19,692 nucleotides of DNA from Dokdonella_A sp049583635 (GTDB taxonomy: Bacteria > Pseudomonadota > Gammaproteobacteria > Xanthomonadales > Rhodanobacteraceae): contig JBAUWF010000078.1 of NCBI GenBank assembly GCA_049583635.1, forward strand, positions 1 to 19,692. Reading direction: 5' to 3'. The position numbers were made by a program, and so were the translations under genes. Shown piece by piece: positions 1 through 8,178 of this stretch (within the stretch, counting starts at the first letter, position 1; each line of letters starts with the position of its first letter). The notes under the pieces are model-generated. The model was not told the DNA's origin. It was given only the letters and a program-made list of their open reading frames with translations, and searched no databases.

Positions 1-840
1 TCTGGCGGCGCGCGCGCCGACGCCTGCGCGCCAGCGTCCGACCCGGTGCAGTGGAATGCGCAGGTCGAAGCGATCGCCGACTGCGCCGACCCGGTCGCCG
101 CGCGCCAGCGCGCGGCGCAGCGGGCCGCCATAAATCAGGCGCAGGCCGCGCGGACGATATAATGCGGCATAACCCAGCAACTCGAGGCTGCGCCGCAATT
201 CCCAGCCAGAGTGACGTCGCAGCACGCTGCGCGCGGCATGCCGCAGATCTTCGTGCAGTTGCGGGTGGCGCGACAACAGCAAGCCGCCTTCGTAAGTACT
301 CAAGCCCTTGCCGGCTGCCAGGCTGAACACACCGATGTCGCCCTTCAGACCGACCGGCGTGCTGTCGCCATGTCGCGCGCCAAGCGCTTGCGCGGCGTCC
401 TCGACGACCATCGCCCCGGCGGCATGAGCCATGGCTTGTACGCCGGCGATGTCGGCCACGCGGCCACCCAGATGCGCGGGCACGACCGCCAAGGTGTCGC
501 GACCGAGCGCCTGATGCAGTGCGTCGTTGTCCATCTCGAAGTGACCGCGACGGCTGTCGCACAACCGCACGTCGAGACCACAGTGGGCAACCGCAATGGC
601 CACCAGCGGGCAGGTCCAGGCCGGCAGAATCACTGTGCGGCGGGTACTGGTGCGCGCCAGGGTGGTCAGTGCGATCACCAACGCCGCCGTGCCCGAACAG
701 GCAATCAGTGCATCGTCGTGGCCGAGCACGTCGCGCAGCGTTTCGGGCAGCGTCGGCAAGTGCGCCGGCAGCAGGTCGCCGATGCGCAGCGGCAACCCCG
801 CAGTCGGCGGCATTTCCGCATGTTCACTGCGCAGGTGCAT
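1..840 (-). CDS. DegT/DnrJ/EryC1/StrS-family PLP aminotransferase (3' end beyond window)
   Basis: The first 280 residues are present; the frame stays open to base 1, so roughly the last quarter of a usual 370-400 residue protein is missing. The family transfers an amino group to keto-sugars, usually nucleotide-linked, using PLP. Visible signs are the CSGTAAL phosphate-binding turn near residue 50, the EDAAQALGA segment carrying the PLP-nitrogen aspartate, and AGKGLSTYEGG carrying the Schiff-base lysine. The ATG at 840 overlaps the end of the upstream small transporter gene by 17 bp. A GTG at 849 and an ATG at 813 are alternatives, and none has a strong ribosome site. It is the fourth gene of a minus-strand cluster with a hydrolase and a paired DMT transporter, so it probably makes an amino group on an envelope glycan or lipid-linked sugar. 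The family assignment is firm; the substrate is unknown. Confidence 0.88.
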   Translation of the reverse strand, partial: MHLRSEHAEMPPTAGLPLRIGDLLPAHLPTLPETLRDVLGHDDALIACSGTAALVIALTTLARTSTRRTVILPAWTCPLVAIAVAHCGLDVRLCDSRRGHFEMDNDALHQALGRDTLAVVPAHLGGRVADIAGVQAMAHAAGAMVVEDAAQALGARHGDSTPVGLKGDIGVFSLAAGKGLSTYEGGLLLSRHPQLHEDLRHAARSVLRRHSGWELRRSLELLGYAALYRPRGLRLIYGGPLRRALARGDRVGAVGDRFDLRIPLHRVGRWRAGVGARAAR

Positions 841-1204
841 CGCGTTCACCCAGCGCCAGGCAGACGATGCCGGCGACAATGGCAACAGCACCCAGCCCTT
901 GCACCGGACCGATGTGTTCGCCGAACAATGGCACTGACAGCAGCAGCACGCTGACCACCTCAAGATGCGAAGCCGCAAAGGCCGGACCGATCGGCGCTCG
1001 CTTGAGCAATGCCATCCACACCAGGAACGCGCCGATGTAGCCGATGACGGCGCCATAGACCCAAGGCTGCGTGAACAGCCGTGCCAGCCACGCGACGTCA
1101 GCCTGCAGCGGCAGTGCATGGGTGCCCGCGTACTTGAAACAGACCTGAGACAGGGTGTCGAAACCCATCAACAGCGCGAACCCGAACAGATAAAATCGGT
1201 TCAC
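824..1204 (-). CDS. Half-size DMT/SMR-type membrane protein, second of a pair
   Basis: This is a 126-residue, almost entirely hydrophobic protein with four predicted membrane segments (about residues 3-22, 45-66, 75-95 and 100-118). That is half the size of a ten-helix EamA exporter and close to ArnE/ArnF or EmrE in size and layout. An acidic residue sits in the loop before the last helix (LFGEHIGP), as in EamA repeats. The start is a GTG at 1204 that overlaps the stop of the previous gene as GTGA, which implies translational coupling. Its own end overlaps the aminotransferase start. Two small DMT proteins in a row, followed by an aminotransferase, suggest a heterodimeric inner-membrane flippase or exporter for the cluster's product. 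That role is inferred; the fold class is what the sequence shows. Confidence 0.85.
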   Translation of the reverse strand: MNRFYLFGFALLMGFDTLSQVCFKYAGTHALPLQADVAWLARLFTQPWVYGAVIGYIGAFLVWMALLKRAPIGPAFAASHLEVVSVLLLSVPLFGEHIGPVQGLGAVAIVAGIVCLALGERDAPAQ

Positions 1205-1560
1205 CCGCTGGCTCCGACAAGAACGACGCCGAGGCTGACCAGCAGCATGCCGGCCACGCGCATGCGTGACAGACGTTCACCGAACAACAGGCGCCCGGCC
1301 AGCATGATGGCGACAATGTTGATCGAGCCCAGCAATATCCCCCGACCCAGGGGCAGCAATGAAAGGAACGCGATCCACACCGGAAATTCGAACACGTAGC
1401 AGGCACCACCGAGCCAGATCCACGGATGTGCCAGCATGTAGCGCCAGCGTGCCATGCCGTCGCCGGCGCGGTCATCGCTGGCGGCAGCCTTGAAGGCCAG
1501 TTGGCCAGCGGTATCCAGCAGGACGTTGAGCGCCCAAAGCAGTACGACGGTCTGGTTCAT
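1201..1560 (-). CDS. Half-size DMT/SMR-type membrane protein, first of a pair
   Basis: This is a 119-residue protein with four hydrophobic segments (about residues 5-25, 45-68, 73-90 and 97-116) and a GERLSRMR loop before the last helix, matching the C-terminal half of EamA repeats. The frame is open back to 1638, but residues upstream of the ATG at 1560 are not hydrophobic and overlap the hydrolase gene. The ATG at 1560 lies 13 bp after the hydrolase stop and gives a normal helix-first start. Its stop overlaps the next gene's GTG. It is probably the partner subunit of the following 126-residue protein, in the manner of ArnE/ArnF. Its substrate cannot be read from sequence. Confidence 0.83.
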   Translation of the reverse strand: MNQTVVLLWALNVLLDTAGQLAFKAAASDDRAGDGMARWRYMLAHPWIWLGGACYVFEFPVWIAFLSLLPLGRGILLGSINIVAIMLAGRLLFGERLSRMRVAGMLLVSLGVVLVGASG

Positions 1561-1573
1561 GCCGTCTGCGCAG

Positions 1574-2413
1574 TCAAGCTGCGTCGGCCAGCGAACTGCT
1601 CGGGACGTGCCCGATGCGGGCAAAGAACTCGACGGCACGGGAACTCAGAAGGCGGCGCTGACGATCGAGCGTAATCATGTGATAGCTGTCATCGAGCAAC
1701 AGCAGTTCGACCGGGCCGGCCACGCGGGCGGCCACAAGGTGGGCGTTGCGCACGTGGGCGATATCATCCTCGGTCGCGTGCGCGACCAGACACGGTGCAT
1801 GCACCTGCGGCAGACGACGGCGCACGCGCGCGGCCAGCGTTTGCAGTTCGGCGAGCGAATGCCACGGATGCACCGCCAGTCCCGCCGCGGCGCTGTCACC
1901 GGTGAGCATGGCCGCACTGACCCGCGCCCGGATGCGCTCGTCGCGAAGCCCATACGGCGGTTGCTCGATGAAGCTGCGTTTGCGCGCGAAGCCCGCCCGC
2001 TTCAGCAAAGGCAGCATGAACGACAGACGGCCAATGCGCGGCATGCTCCAGCCGTCGTAACGGAAGGTGGCGCCCAGTACGCCGACGCCGTCGATCCACT
2101 GCGGACGCTCGGCGGCCAGCAGCAGGGCCAGCAATGCCCCCATCGACAAGCCGGCCACAAACAGGCGGTCGACGCGCAGCCGCAACTGCATCGCGGCGGC
2201 TTCGACGCTGGCGTACCAGTCACGCCAGCCACTGCCCAGCAAGTCGTCGATATCGCCACAATGGCCGGCCAGTTGCATCCCGTGGACGCTGAATCCGGCG
2301 CGCTGCAGGCTTTTCCCGAACAGCAGCATCTCGGTGGGGGTGCCGGTTAGTCCGTGGATCAGCAACACGCCCTGGCGCCCGCCCTCGTAGAAAAATTCGG
2401 TCGGTTTGATCAT
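1574..2413 (-). CDS. Alpha/beta-hydrolase, carboxylesterase/thioesterase type
   Basis: This is a 279-residue alpha/beta-hydrolase with HGLTGTP (residues 20-26) forming the oxyanion loop, the nucleophile elbow GLSMG with Ser90, an acidic candidate at Asp216/217 (HATEDD) and the catalytic histidine at His245 (SYHMITLD). This order and spacing fit Est30-like monoacylglycerol lipases and carboxylesterases. The ATG at 2413 is preferred because the protein then begins with the usual MIKPTEFF strand just before the oxyanion loop. A GTG at 2446 would add eleven polar residues. No clear ribosome site precedes either. It is the first gene of the hydrolase-DMT-DMT-aminotransferase cluster and could deacylate an intermediate or release a thioester. 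There is no signal peptide, so it is probably cytoplasmic. Confidence 0.9.
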   Translation of the reverse strand: MIKPTEFFYEGGRQGVLLIHGLTGTPTEMLLFGKSLQRAGFSVHGMQLAGHCGDIDDLLGSGWRDWYASVEAAAMQLRLRVDRLFVAGLSMGALLALLLAAERPQWIDGVGVLGATFRYDGWSMPRIGRLSFMLPLLKRAGFARKRSFIEQPPYGLRDERIRARVSAAMLTGDSAAAGLAVHPWHSLAELQTLAARVRRRLPQVHAPCLVAHATEDDIAHVRNAHLVAARVAGPVELLLLDDSYHMITLDRQRRLLSSRAVEFFARIGHVPSSSLADAA

Positions 2414-2513
2414 GCGTTCATGGCGCCCGCGGAAACACACCACCACTCAGGTAGCGCATGAGTGCACGCTGGCACGGCGTGGTTTCATCAACCTTTCGAT
2501 CGGCAAGCAGCCG

Positions 2514-3425
2514 TCAGTGTCGTGTCGCTGCTTCGCCGATGAAGTGCACCAGCACACGCTGACCCACGCGCAAGTCACCAGGCTGGTCGAGTTTCAGAAC
2601 GCATTGGACGGTTCGGGTGGTGGAGCGCAATGCAGGATCGTCTTCGAGCGTGGACGGACCTACCAGTCTGCCCACGCGCAGCACCCGCGCCGCAATCGCC
2701 GTTGCCATCGGGTCGTCGTCGGGGCTGACTTGCGCGTCCATACCGGCGTGCACCGCTCCTGCATAGATCGTGCTGAGTTCGGCGCGCACGATATGCGGGC
2801 GCAGCGGCAGCAGTAAGAATAACGGCCCCGATTGCGGCGAAACGCTGACGCCGGGCTGGATCTGTACCTGCACGACGTCGGCATCGACCGGAGCACGCAC
2901 GCTGTCGCGCTGTAACGCGTAGCGCGCAGCCTTTACGCTGCTGCGGGCGATTGCCGTGGCGGCCCGCGCGGCGGCTTGTTCGGCAACCAGCTTGTCGACG
3001 TCGGTTTTGGCCGAGTCGGCGCTGGCGCCGGCGCCGGCGCCATTTTCCGCTGCGGCGCGCAACCGCTGCGCCTGCACACGTGCCGCACGCCATTGCACTT
3101 CGAGCAGCTGTTGTCGGGCCTGCGCCTGCTGAAGTTGCGCCTGCGCCGTATCCAGCGCGGTCTGTGCCGGGACAGTATCGAGAGAGGCGAGGATCTGTCC
3201 GGCATGGACCATGTCGCCTTCATGCACGCTGACATTGGCTACCGTGCCTGGCATCGCGCTGGTCAGTGACAGCAAACCGCCTTCAATATCCACGCGACCG
3301 CGTGCCACTGCCGCGTACCTCGATGTGTCGCCGGCAACGGCTGCCGGTTTGGATGCCGGTTGCCGCGAGCAGGCGACCAGCGCACAGCTGGCAAGCAGGC
3401 AAACCGTTGATACGCAAAAATTCAT
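2514..3425 (-). CDS. HlyD/MacA-family membrane-fusion lipoprotein of the ABC exporter
   Basis: This 303-residue periplasmic adaptor links an inner-membrane ABC exporter to an outer-membrane channel. After a short hydrophobic leader there are two overlapping lipobox candidates, LASC at Cys14 and LVAC at Cys19. A biotinyl-lipoyl-like strand follows (VSVHEGDMVHAGQILASLD, about 70-90), then an alanine/glutamine-rich alpha-helical hairpin (about 92-170), the second lipoyl half (VRAPVDADVVQVQIQPGVSV, about 178-198) and a beta-barrel domain (about 205-295). The N-terminal region has no Lys or Arg before the hydrophobic core, which is unusual. Its ATG overlaps the ATPase stop as ATGA. It is the last gene of the six-gene exporter operon, about 100 bp before the hydrolase cluster on the same strand. 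Confidence 0.92.
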   Translation of the reverse strand: MNFCVSTVCLLASCALVACSRQPASKPAAVAGDTSRYAAVARGRVDIEGGLLSLTSAMPGTVANVSVHEGDMVHAGQILASLDTVPAQTALDTAQAQLQQAQARQQLLEVQWRAARVQAQRLRAAAENGAGAGASADSAKTDVDKLVAEQAAARAATAIARSSVKAARYALQRDSVRAPVDADVVQVQIQPGVSVSPQSGPLFLLLPLRPHIVRAELSTIYAGAVHAGMDAQVSPDDDPMATAIAARVLRVGRLVGPSTLEDDPALRSTTRTVQCVLKLDQPGDLRVGQRVLVHFIGEAATRH

Positions 3426-4180
3426 GAATAACCTGCTCTCTTGGTTTCCGGTCGGGCCGATGCTTCTTCCATTCGCTCGTCGCTGAGTATGCGACCGTCC
3501 TCCATGGCCAGTACACGATCGGCATGTACCACCAGGCGCGGATCATGGCTGACGCACAATACCGTGGTGCCGTGCCGATGTGCGATGTGACGCAACATGT
3601 CGATGACAATCTGCCCGTTGGCTGCGTCCAGCGCGCTGGTCGGCTCATCGACAAACAGGAGCGCAGGTTGCTTGGCCAGCGCCCGCGCGATTGCCACACG
3701 TTGTTTCTCTCCGCCGGACAGTTCGATCGGGCGCAGATCCATGCGTTCACCCATGCCGACTTCGTTCAGCGCCGCACTGGCGCGTTCGCGCGCCTGCGCC
3801 GCTGGCAGACCCAGGTAATTGAGTGGCAGCTCGACCTGCTCGTGCGCAGTCAGTGCGGGAAACAGGTTGAATCCCTGAAACACGAAGCCGGTATGCAACA
3901 GACGGAAGCGCTCGATGGCATTTGCATCGAGCCGGCCCAGTTGCTGGCCCAGCGCGGTCACCTGACCGCTATCCACCGGTTGCAAGCCGCTGAGTACGGA
4001 CAACAGGGTGCTCTTGCCGCAGCCGGACGGACCGGAGATCAGGGTCAGCTCGCCGGCCTCGACGCGCAGGCTCAGGCTGTCCAGCACGCTGGTGACAATA
4101 TGTCCGGAGGTGAAGGCCTTGCAGATGTTCTCGGCCACCAGACTGCTGGCTGCATGTTGCGTGAGGATCGAGTCGGGCAT
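3422..4180 (-). CDS. ABC exporter ATPase, MacB/LolD/DevA type
   Basis: This 252-residue nucleotide-binding subunit hydrolyses ATP to drive the adjacent permease. It has a complete motif set: Walker A GPSGCGKST (50-58), Q-loop Gln102, signature LSGGEKQ (154-160), Walker B LLFVDEP with catalytic Glu179, D-loop SALD and switch His212. The LSGGEKQRVAIARAL form is typical of the MacB/LolD/FtsE branch, which pairs with FtsX-like permeases. It follows the permease stop by 4 bp, and its own stop overlaps the fusion-protein start. The last 20 residues are charged and extend a little beyond the usual LolD length. The substrate is unknown. Confidence 0.95.
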   Translation of the reverse strand: MPDSILTQHAASSLVAENICKAFTSGHIVTSVLDSLSLRVEAGELTLISGPSGCGKSTLLSVLSGLQPVDSGQVTALGQQLGRLDANAIERFRLLHTGFVFQGFNLFPALTAHEQVELPLNYLGLPAAQARERASAALNEVGMGERMDLRPIELSGGEKQRVAIARALAKQPALLFVDEPTSALDAANGQIVIDMLRHIAHRHGTTVLCVSHDPRLVVHADRVLAMEDGRILSDERMEEASARPETKRAGYS

Positions 4181-4184
4181 CGAT

Positions 4185-5321
4185 TTATCTCAACAGTGTC
4201 GCAGGGTCGGCACGTCGCAGGCTGCGCATGGCTGCCAGTCCGGACACTGCAGTCAAGGCCATCACCAACACACCGCAGGCCAGTGAAATTGGCAGGTCGA
4301 GTACTACCGGGACATCTTCGCTGCGTGCCAGCGCCAGAAGCAGAGCGCCCAGGACGGCCGCGCCAAGCAGACCGATGGCGCCGACCCAGAACGCCTGTTC
4401 CAGCACCACCCAACGCAGGGCGCGCACCCCCACACCCAGGGCATTGAGCGTGGCATATTCGCGCACCGAACCCACCACCGCGGCGACCAGAGTCTGACTG
4501 GTGATGACCGCGCCGACCAGAAACACGATGCCGGCCATGAACAGCACTCCGGCGCCAGCGCCGGTGTTGAACAGCCAGAACAGCACCGAGCGGCGCGCAA
4601 ACGCCGCCGCCGTCCATACTTGATAGGGGCCGAATCCGGCCCTGTTGCGCAGACGGCGCGCCACCGCATCAGCATCCACCCCGGTTCGGAGTCGCGCCAC
4701 CAGGTAGGTCGGTCGCGCCGCGTCGCTGGCGTCATCGGCCAAATACCTTGCCGTGTCCAGCGACGTCAACACATTCACGCCGCCGAGCGCGCGCAGGCCG
4801 CTGGCGGCTCCGACCACCCGCACACGACGGCCATTGATGCTGGCGCGACTGCCGACCCTGGTCCTCAGCTTGTCCAGGTCGGCGCGGTCGACGATCACCG
4901 CATCGGGTTCGCGCAGGCGTTCGCGCAACTGTGGTGAAAGGGCATTGGCGAACATCAGCCCGTGCGCGCCGGAATCGATGCCACAGACATATACCGTCAC
5001 TCCTCCGCTGCTGCCGCCGAGACCGTGCCAATCGCCGTCGACCCAATGAAAGGGCTCGACCGCGGTCACTGACGGATCCATCCACAGCAGGGAGACCAGA
5101 TCCGGATCAACGGAGCGACCCTCGCTGACGCTCTGCGTACCGGGGTAGCCGATCCACAAATCGGCATCGGAACCGGTTACGTACAAGCTGGCGCTGCCGA
5201 AAATCCCCAACACCAGGGCCGCCTGCAGGAGTTGCAACAGGCCGGCGAAACCGACCGACAGAATCGCCGGCAGAAAACGGCGCCATTCGTAGATGAGTGT
5301 CTTGCGTGCCAGTGCGACCAT
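4185..5321 (-). CDS. ABC exporter permease, DevC/FtsX-like
   Basis: This 378-residue permease has the MacB/FtsX layout: one membrane segment near the N-terminus (about 17-48), a roughly 200-residue periplasmic domain opening with GSDADLWIGYPGT, and three segments toward the C-terminus (about 250-285, 305-335 and 345-367). It ends in the RRADPATLLR tail common to FtsX-domain permeases. The size and the DADLW motif after the first helix fit the DevC-like group better than full MacB, which carries a fused ATPase. The start ATG overlaps the stop of the outer-membrane gene by one base (TGATG). With the ATPase and fusion protein it forms a mechanotransmission-type exporter that probably takes substrate from the periplasm or outer leaflet (family inference). 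Confidence 0.92.
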   Translation of the reverse strand: MVALARKTLIYEWRRFLPAILSVGFAGLLQLLQAALVLGIFGSASLYVTGSDADLWIGYPGTQSVSEGRSVDPDLVSLLWMDPSVTAVEPFHWVDGDWHGLGGSSGGVTVYVCGIDSGAHGLMFANALSPQLRERLREPDAVIVDRADLDKLRTRVGSRASINGRRVRVVGAASGLRALGGVNVLTSLDTARYLADDASDAARPTYLVARLRTGVDADAVARRLRNRAGFGPYQVWTAAAFARRSVLFWLFNTGAGAGVLFMAGIVFLVGAVITSQTLVAAVVGSVREYATLNALGVGVRALRWVVLEQAFWVGAIGLLGAAVLGALLLALARSEDVPVVLDLPISLACGVLVMALTAVSGLAAMRSLRRADPATLLR

Positions 5322-6751
5322 CAGTCGTCGTCACCCGGACCGGGGCTCGCGGCAATCCGATGGTTCGGGGCGGGCGCTCCCCCGAGTGCCTTGTACAGGG
5401 CGACATAAGCGAGGTCGTGCGCCGCGCGCGCATCGAGCATGGCAATGCCGGCCTGATCCCTGGCGATGGCGGCGTCGGCCACCGCCATGCCGTCGGCAAG
5501 TCCCAGATGCTGGCGTGTGACTTGCCCATGTGCTACGCGTTTCAATGCGTCCCAGGCTTGTGCACTGGCCGCTTCGCGTTGGCGCTGTTCGGCGAGGTTG
5601 CCCAACGATGTTTCCACCTCCGCAACGCCGGTCATGACCGCCTTGCGGTAACCAAGGACGCTGGCCTTCAGCAAGTGATCCTCGGCATGCACGCGCGCCT
5701 GTCGCAAACCCCAGTCGAACAGCGGAATGTCGATGATGGGGCCGAACGCCGCAATCCTGTTGGCTGGGGCGCGGCGATGTGAAAGCGCCTTGGTCGACCA
5801 CTCGATGGATCCACCCAGGGCGATACGCGGGTACAGGTCAGCATGTGCGATACCCAGCTCGCCGGCAGCGCGCAGCACGTCGGCCTGCGCCCGCGCGATT
5901 TCCGGACGCGTGCGCAGCAAGTCGGCCGGCACCATGCTCAGCGTCGCGCTCCCCACTTTCGGCAATCTGTCGGTTTGCAACCATGCGGGGTCGGGTTCGG
6001 CGTGCCCGAGCAGCAGAGCCAGCCTGCGGGAGGCGGCATTCACTGCCTGGCGCGGCTCGCTGAGCGCGCCTTCGGCAACGGCTGCCGCTGCCTGGGCTTG
6101 CGCGACCTGCTCCGGGGCGGCCAGATGCAGCCCGGCGCGCAGATCGAGTAGCTGCAGCGAGTGGCGACGCTGATCGCGTATGCGCGTCAGCAGGCGAATG
6201 CGCTGCTGCGCGGCGCGCAGGTCGATCCAGTTGCGCACGACTTCTGCCGTCAGTGAAACGCGCGCTTCCCGCAGACTGGCGATTGCTGCATCAATCTGGC
6301 CCTGCCCTGCGCGCGCCTTGGCCTGACGGCGACCGAACAGGCCCAGCTCCCACACCGAGTCGAATCCGGCGACGAAGAACGAGGCACTGGCATCCGGATC
6401 GACGGGGTCATCGGTACGCGCATGCAGGGACGGTCGGAACGGCGCGTCCGGGGACCCGTACAGCGCACGTGCCGCCCGCAGCCGCTCGACTGCTGTGGCG
6501 ACATCCAGGTTTTGCACCAGGGCCTGATCGATCAACCCATCGAGTTCCGGGTCGGCAAAGCGCCGCCACCAGCTGTGCAGGTCCGGAGCCGGTGCCGCCA
6601 CCGTTGTCCCCGCGCCCCATTGGCTCGGCAGCGGCATGGCCAGATCCGGCAGCGGCGCCGTTGCACAACCCGCCAGCATGCTCGACGCCACGCACGACAG
6701 ACACAGCCATGCCCGCAAAGATTCAATATGCGCCGGCCGCTGCGCACTCAT
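5321..6751 (-). CDS. Outer-membrane efflux lipoprotein, TolC/NodT type
   Basis: This 476-residue outer-membrane channel has a signal peptide ending in the lipobox LAGC (Cys29), like OprM/NodT. Two repeats of outer-membrane-factor coiled coil follow: the first half holds WWRRFADPELDGLI (about 55-70), the second a PADLLRTRPEIARAQADVLR motif, the typical signature in which periplasmic helices resume. The frame is open upstream to 7039, but the ATG at 6751 overlaps the kinase stop as ATGA and directly starts the signal peptide, so it is chosen. Placing the channel between the regulator pair and the inner-membrane subunits gives a complete tripartite exporter under one promoter. The last residues (GPGDDD) are a short acidic tail. 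Confidence 0.93.
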   Translation of the reverse strand: MSAQRPAHIESLRAWLCLSCVASSMLAGCATAPLPDLAMPLPSQWGAGTTVAAPAPDLHSWWRRFADPELDGLIDQALVQNLDVATAVERLRAARALYGSPDAPFRPSLHARTDDPVDPDASASFFVAGFDSVWELGLFGRRQAKARAGQGQIDAAIASLREARVSLTAEVVRNWIDLRAAQQRIRLLTRIRDQRRHSLQLLDLRAGLHLAAPEQVAQAQAAAAVAEGALSEPRQAVNAASRRLALLLGHAEPDPAWLQTDRLPKVGSATLSMVPADLLRTRPEIARAQADVLRAAGELGIAHADLYPRIALGGSIEWSTKALSHRRAPANRIAAFGPIIDIPLFDWGLRQARVHAEDHLLKASVLGYRKAVMTGVAEVETSLGNLAEQRQREAASAQAWDALKRVAHGQVTRQHLGLADGMAVADAAIARDQAGIAMLDARAAHDLAYVALYKALGGAPAPNHRIAASPGPGDDD

Positions 6752-8178
6752 GCAATGTCTTCCGCGGCCGCAAAATGGATCTCCACGCGCAGGCCGCCGG
6801 CACCTGCGTGCGCATAGACGACCCGTGCGGCATGACGCTCGGCAATATGCCGCACGATGGCCAGGCCCAGTCCGGTTCCGCCATGGGCGGCGCCCGGGGC
6901 ACGAAAGAAGCGTTCGCCCAGCCGCGTCAGCGAGGCATCGTCGACGCCCGGCCCATCGTCCTCCACACTCAGACAAATGCTGCCATCCTGCGCGGTGGCC
7001 AGTCCGACAGTGACTACGCCGCCGCGTCCGGCATAACACAAGGCATTGTCGATGAGGTTGTCGAGCAATTCGCGCAAGGCTCCGGCTTCGCCGCTTGTGG
7101 TCACCGGCGAATCCGGACCCGCATAGCCGAGGTCAACGCCGAGGCGCCAAGCGTCGTGAATGCGCGCTTCGATGGCATCTGCCACCAGCATCGACAAGTC
7201 GAGCCGCACATGCGGTTGCAAATTGGCGACTGAACTCTGTACTCGGCTGAGGGCCAGCAACTGGTTGGACGTGCGCACGACGCGCGCGCTGAGCTGCCCG
7301 ATATGCGTTAGAGCGTCGTCAAGGTCGGCCCCGCGCGGATTGGCCGTGGCCCGCTCCGCATGGAGTGCGAGGCCGGCAAGTGGGGTGCGCAATTGATGCG
7401 CGGCGTCGGCGATGAAACGCTGCTGCAGCGCGATCATTTCACGCAGGCGCGCGAACAGTGCGTCGATGGTTGTCGTCAACGGCAGCAGCTCGACAGGCAC
7501 ATCGTTGGCATCGATGGGTGCCAAGTCATGTTCGCGGCGCGCCAGTCGACGGGTCAATGGGTCGAGCACACGCAGCCCGATGTTGACGCCGATCCACACC
7601 AGCGACAGGATCACCATGATCAGCAGGACCTGCAGCGGCACGGCCAAAAAAAGGATCTGCCGCGCCTGTAGATGGCGGGCGCGCAGACCTTCGGCGACGG
7701 TGATGCCCAGAACGTCACCGGATTCGGCGGGGTTGGCGATGGCGACGCTCGCCGCGCGCAACCAATTGTGGCGGAGGCGCAAGTTGAACAGGGACGCCGG
7801 CTGTCCCGGATGCATCATCGGCACGTCGTTCGCCGGCAGGTTCGCAGAGCCGCCCAGTAGCCCATGCCGCGCGCTGCGCACAGCAAAGTACTCGGGGCCG
7901 CCCGGGTCGTATTCGAGCAGAAACTGTGCTTGCGGCGACATGACGCTGCCGGGAAACTGCCTTTTCAACATTTCCGCCACCGTTATCGCGTCATCGCGAA
8001 GGTCGGCGTCGTGCACATGATTGGCATAGGCCAGTGCCACCAGATACGTGAGCACGGCATCCAGCAGCAGCGCAATCAGCACCGGGATGATCAGAAACAG
8101 CAGCAAGCGCCGACGCAGGCTGGGACGAGGCGGCCGCCGCAGGTCGGCGGAGCAAGGGTCAGCGACCAGTGCGCTCAT
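6748..8178 (-). CDS. TctE/QseC-like sensor histidine kinase
   Basis: This 476-residue membrane kinase has a cytoplasmic N-terminus, a first membrane helix at about 24-50, a periplasmic domain of the 2CSK_N type (about 51-170), a second helix at about 172-203 and a short linker. The H-box FIADAAHQLRTPLAGL carries phospho-acceptor His261. The N-box NLIDNAL is at 374-380, the G1 box DDGPGV at 407-412 and the G2 box GGTGLGLAIV at 433-442. All kinase motifs are intact. The ATG at 8178 overlaps the regulator stop as ATGA, and longer upstream frames lie inside the regulator gene. TctE relatives often sense organic acids. Here the downstream genes are an exporter, so the signal is more probably the exporter substrate or envelope damage (inference). 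Confidence 0.93.
   Translation of the reverse strand: MSALVADPCSADLRRPPRPSLRRRLLLFLIIPVLIALLLDAVLTYLVALAYANHVHDADLRDDAITVAEMLKRQFPGSVMSPQAQFLLEYDPGGPEYFAVRSARHGLLGGSANLPANDVPMMHPGQPASLFNLRLRHNWLRAASVAIANPAESGDVLGITVAEGLRARHLQARQILFLAVPLQVLLIMVILSLVWIGVNIGLRVLDPLTRRLARREHDLAPIDANDVPVELLPLTTTIDALFARLREMIALQQRFIADAAHQLRTPLAGLALHAERATANPRGADLDDALTHIGQLSARVVRTSNQLLALSRVQSSVANLQPHVRLDLSMLVADAIEARIHDAWRLGVDLGYAGPDSPVTTSGEAGALRELLDNLIDNALCYAGRGGVVTVGLATAQDGSICLSVEDDGPGVDDASLTRLGERFFRAPGAAHGGTGLGLAIVRHIAERHAARVVYAHAGAGGLRVEIHFAAAEDIA

Noticed and set aside
1454..2350. Plus-strand open frame of 298 codons opposite the hydrolase
   Set aside because: Antisense to an intact alpha/beta-hydrolase with full catalytic residues; low-complexity Gln/Arg/His composition typical of a shadow.
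3524..4447. Plus-strand open frame of 307 codons opposite the ATPase
   Set aside because: Antisense to an ATPase with every ABC motif intact; no domain visible.
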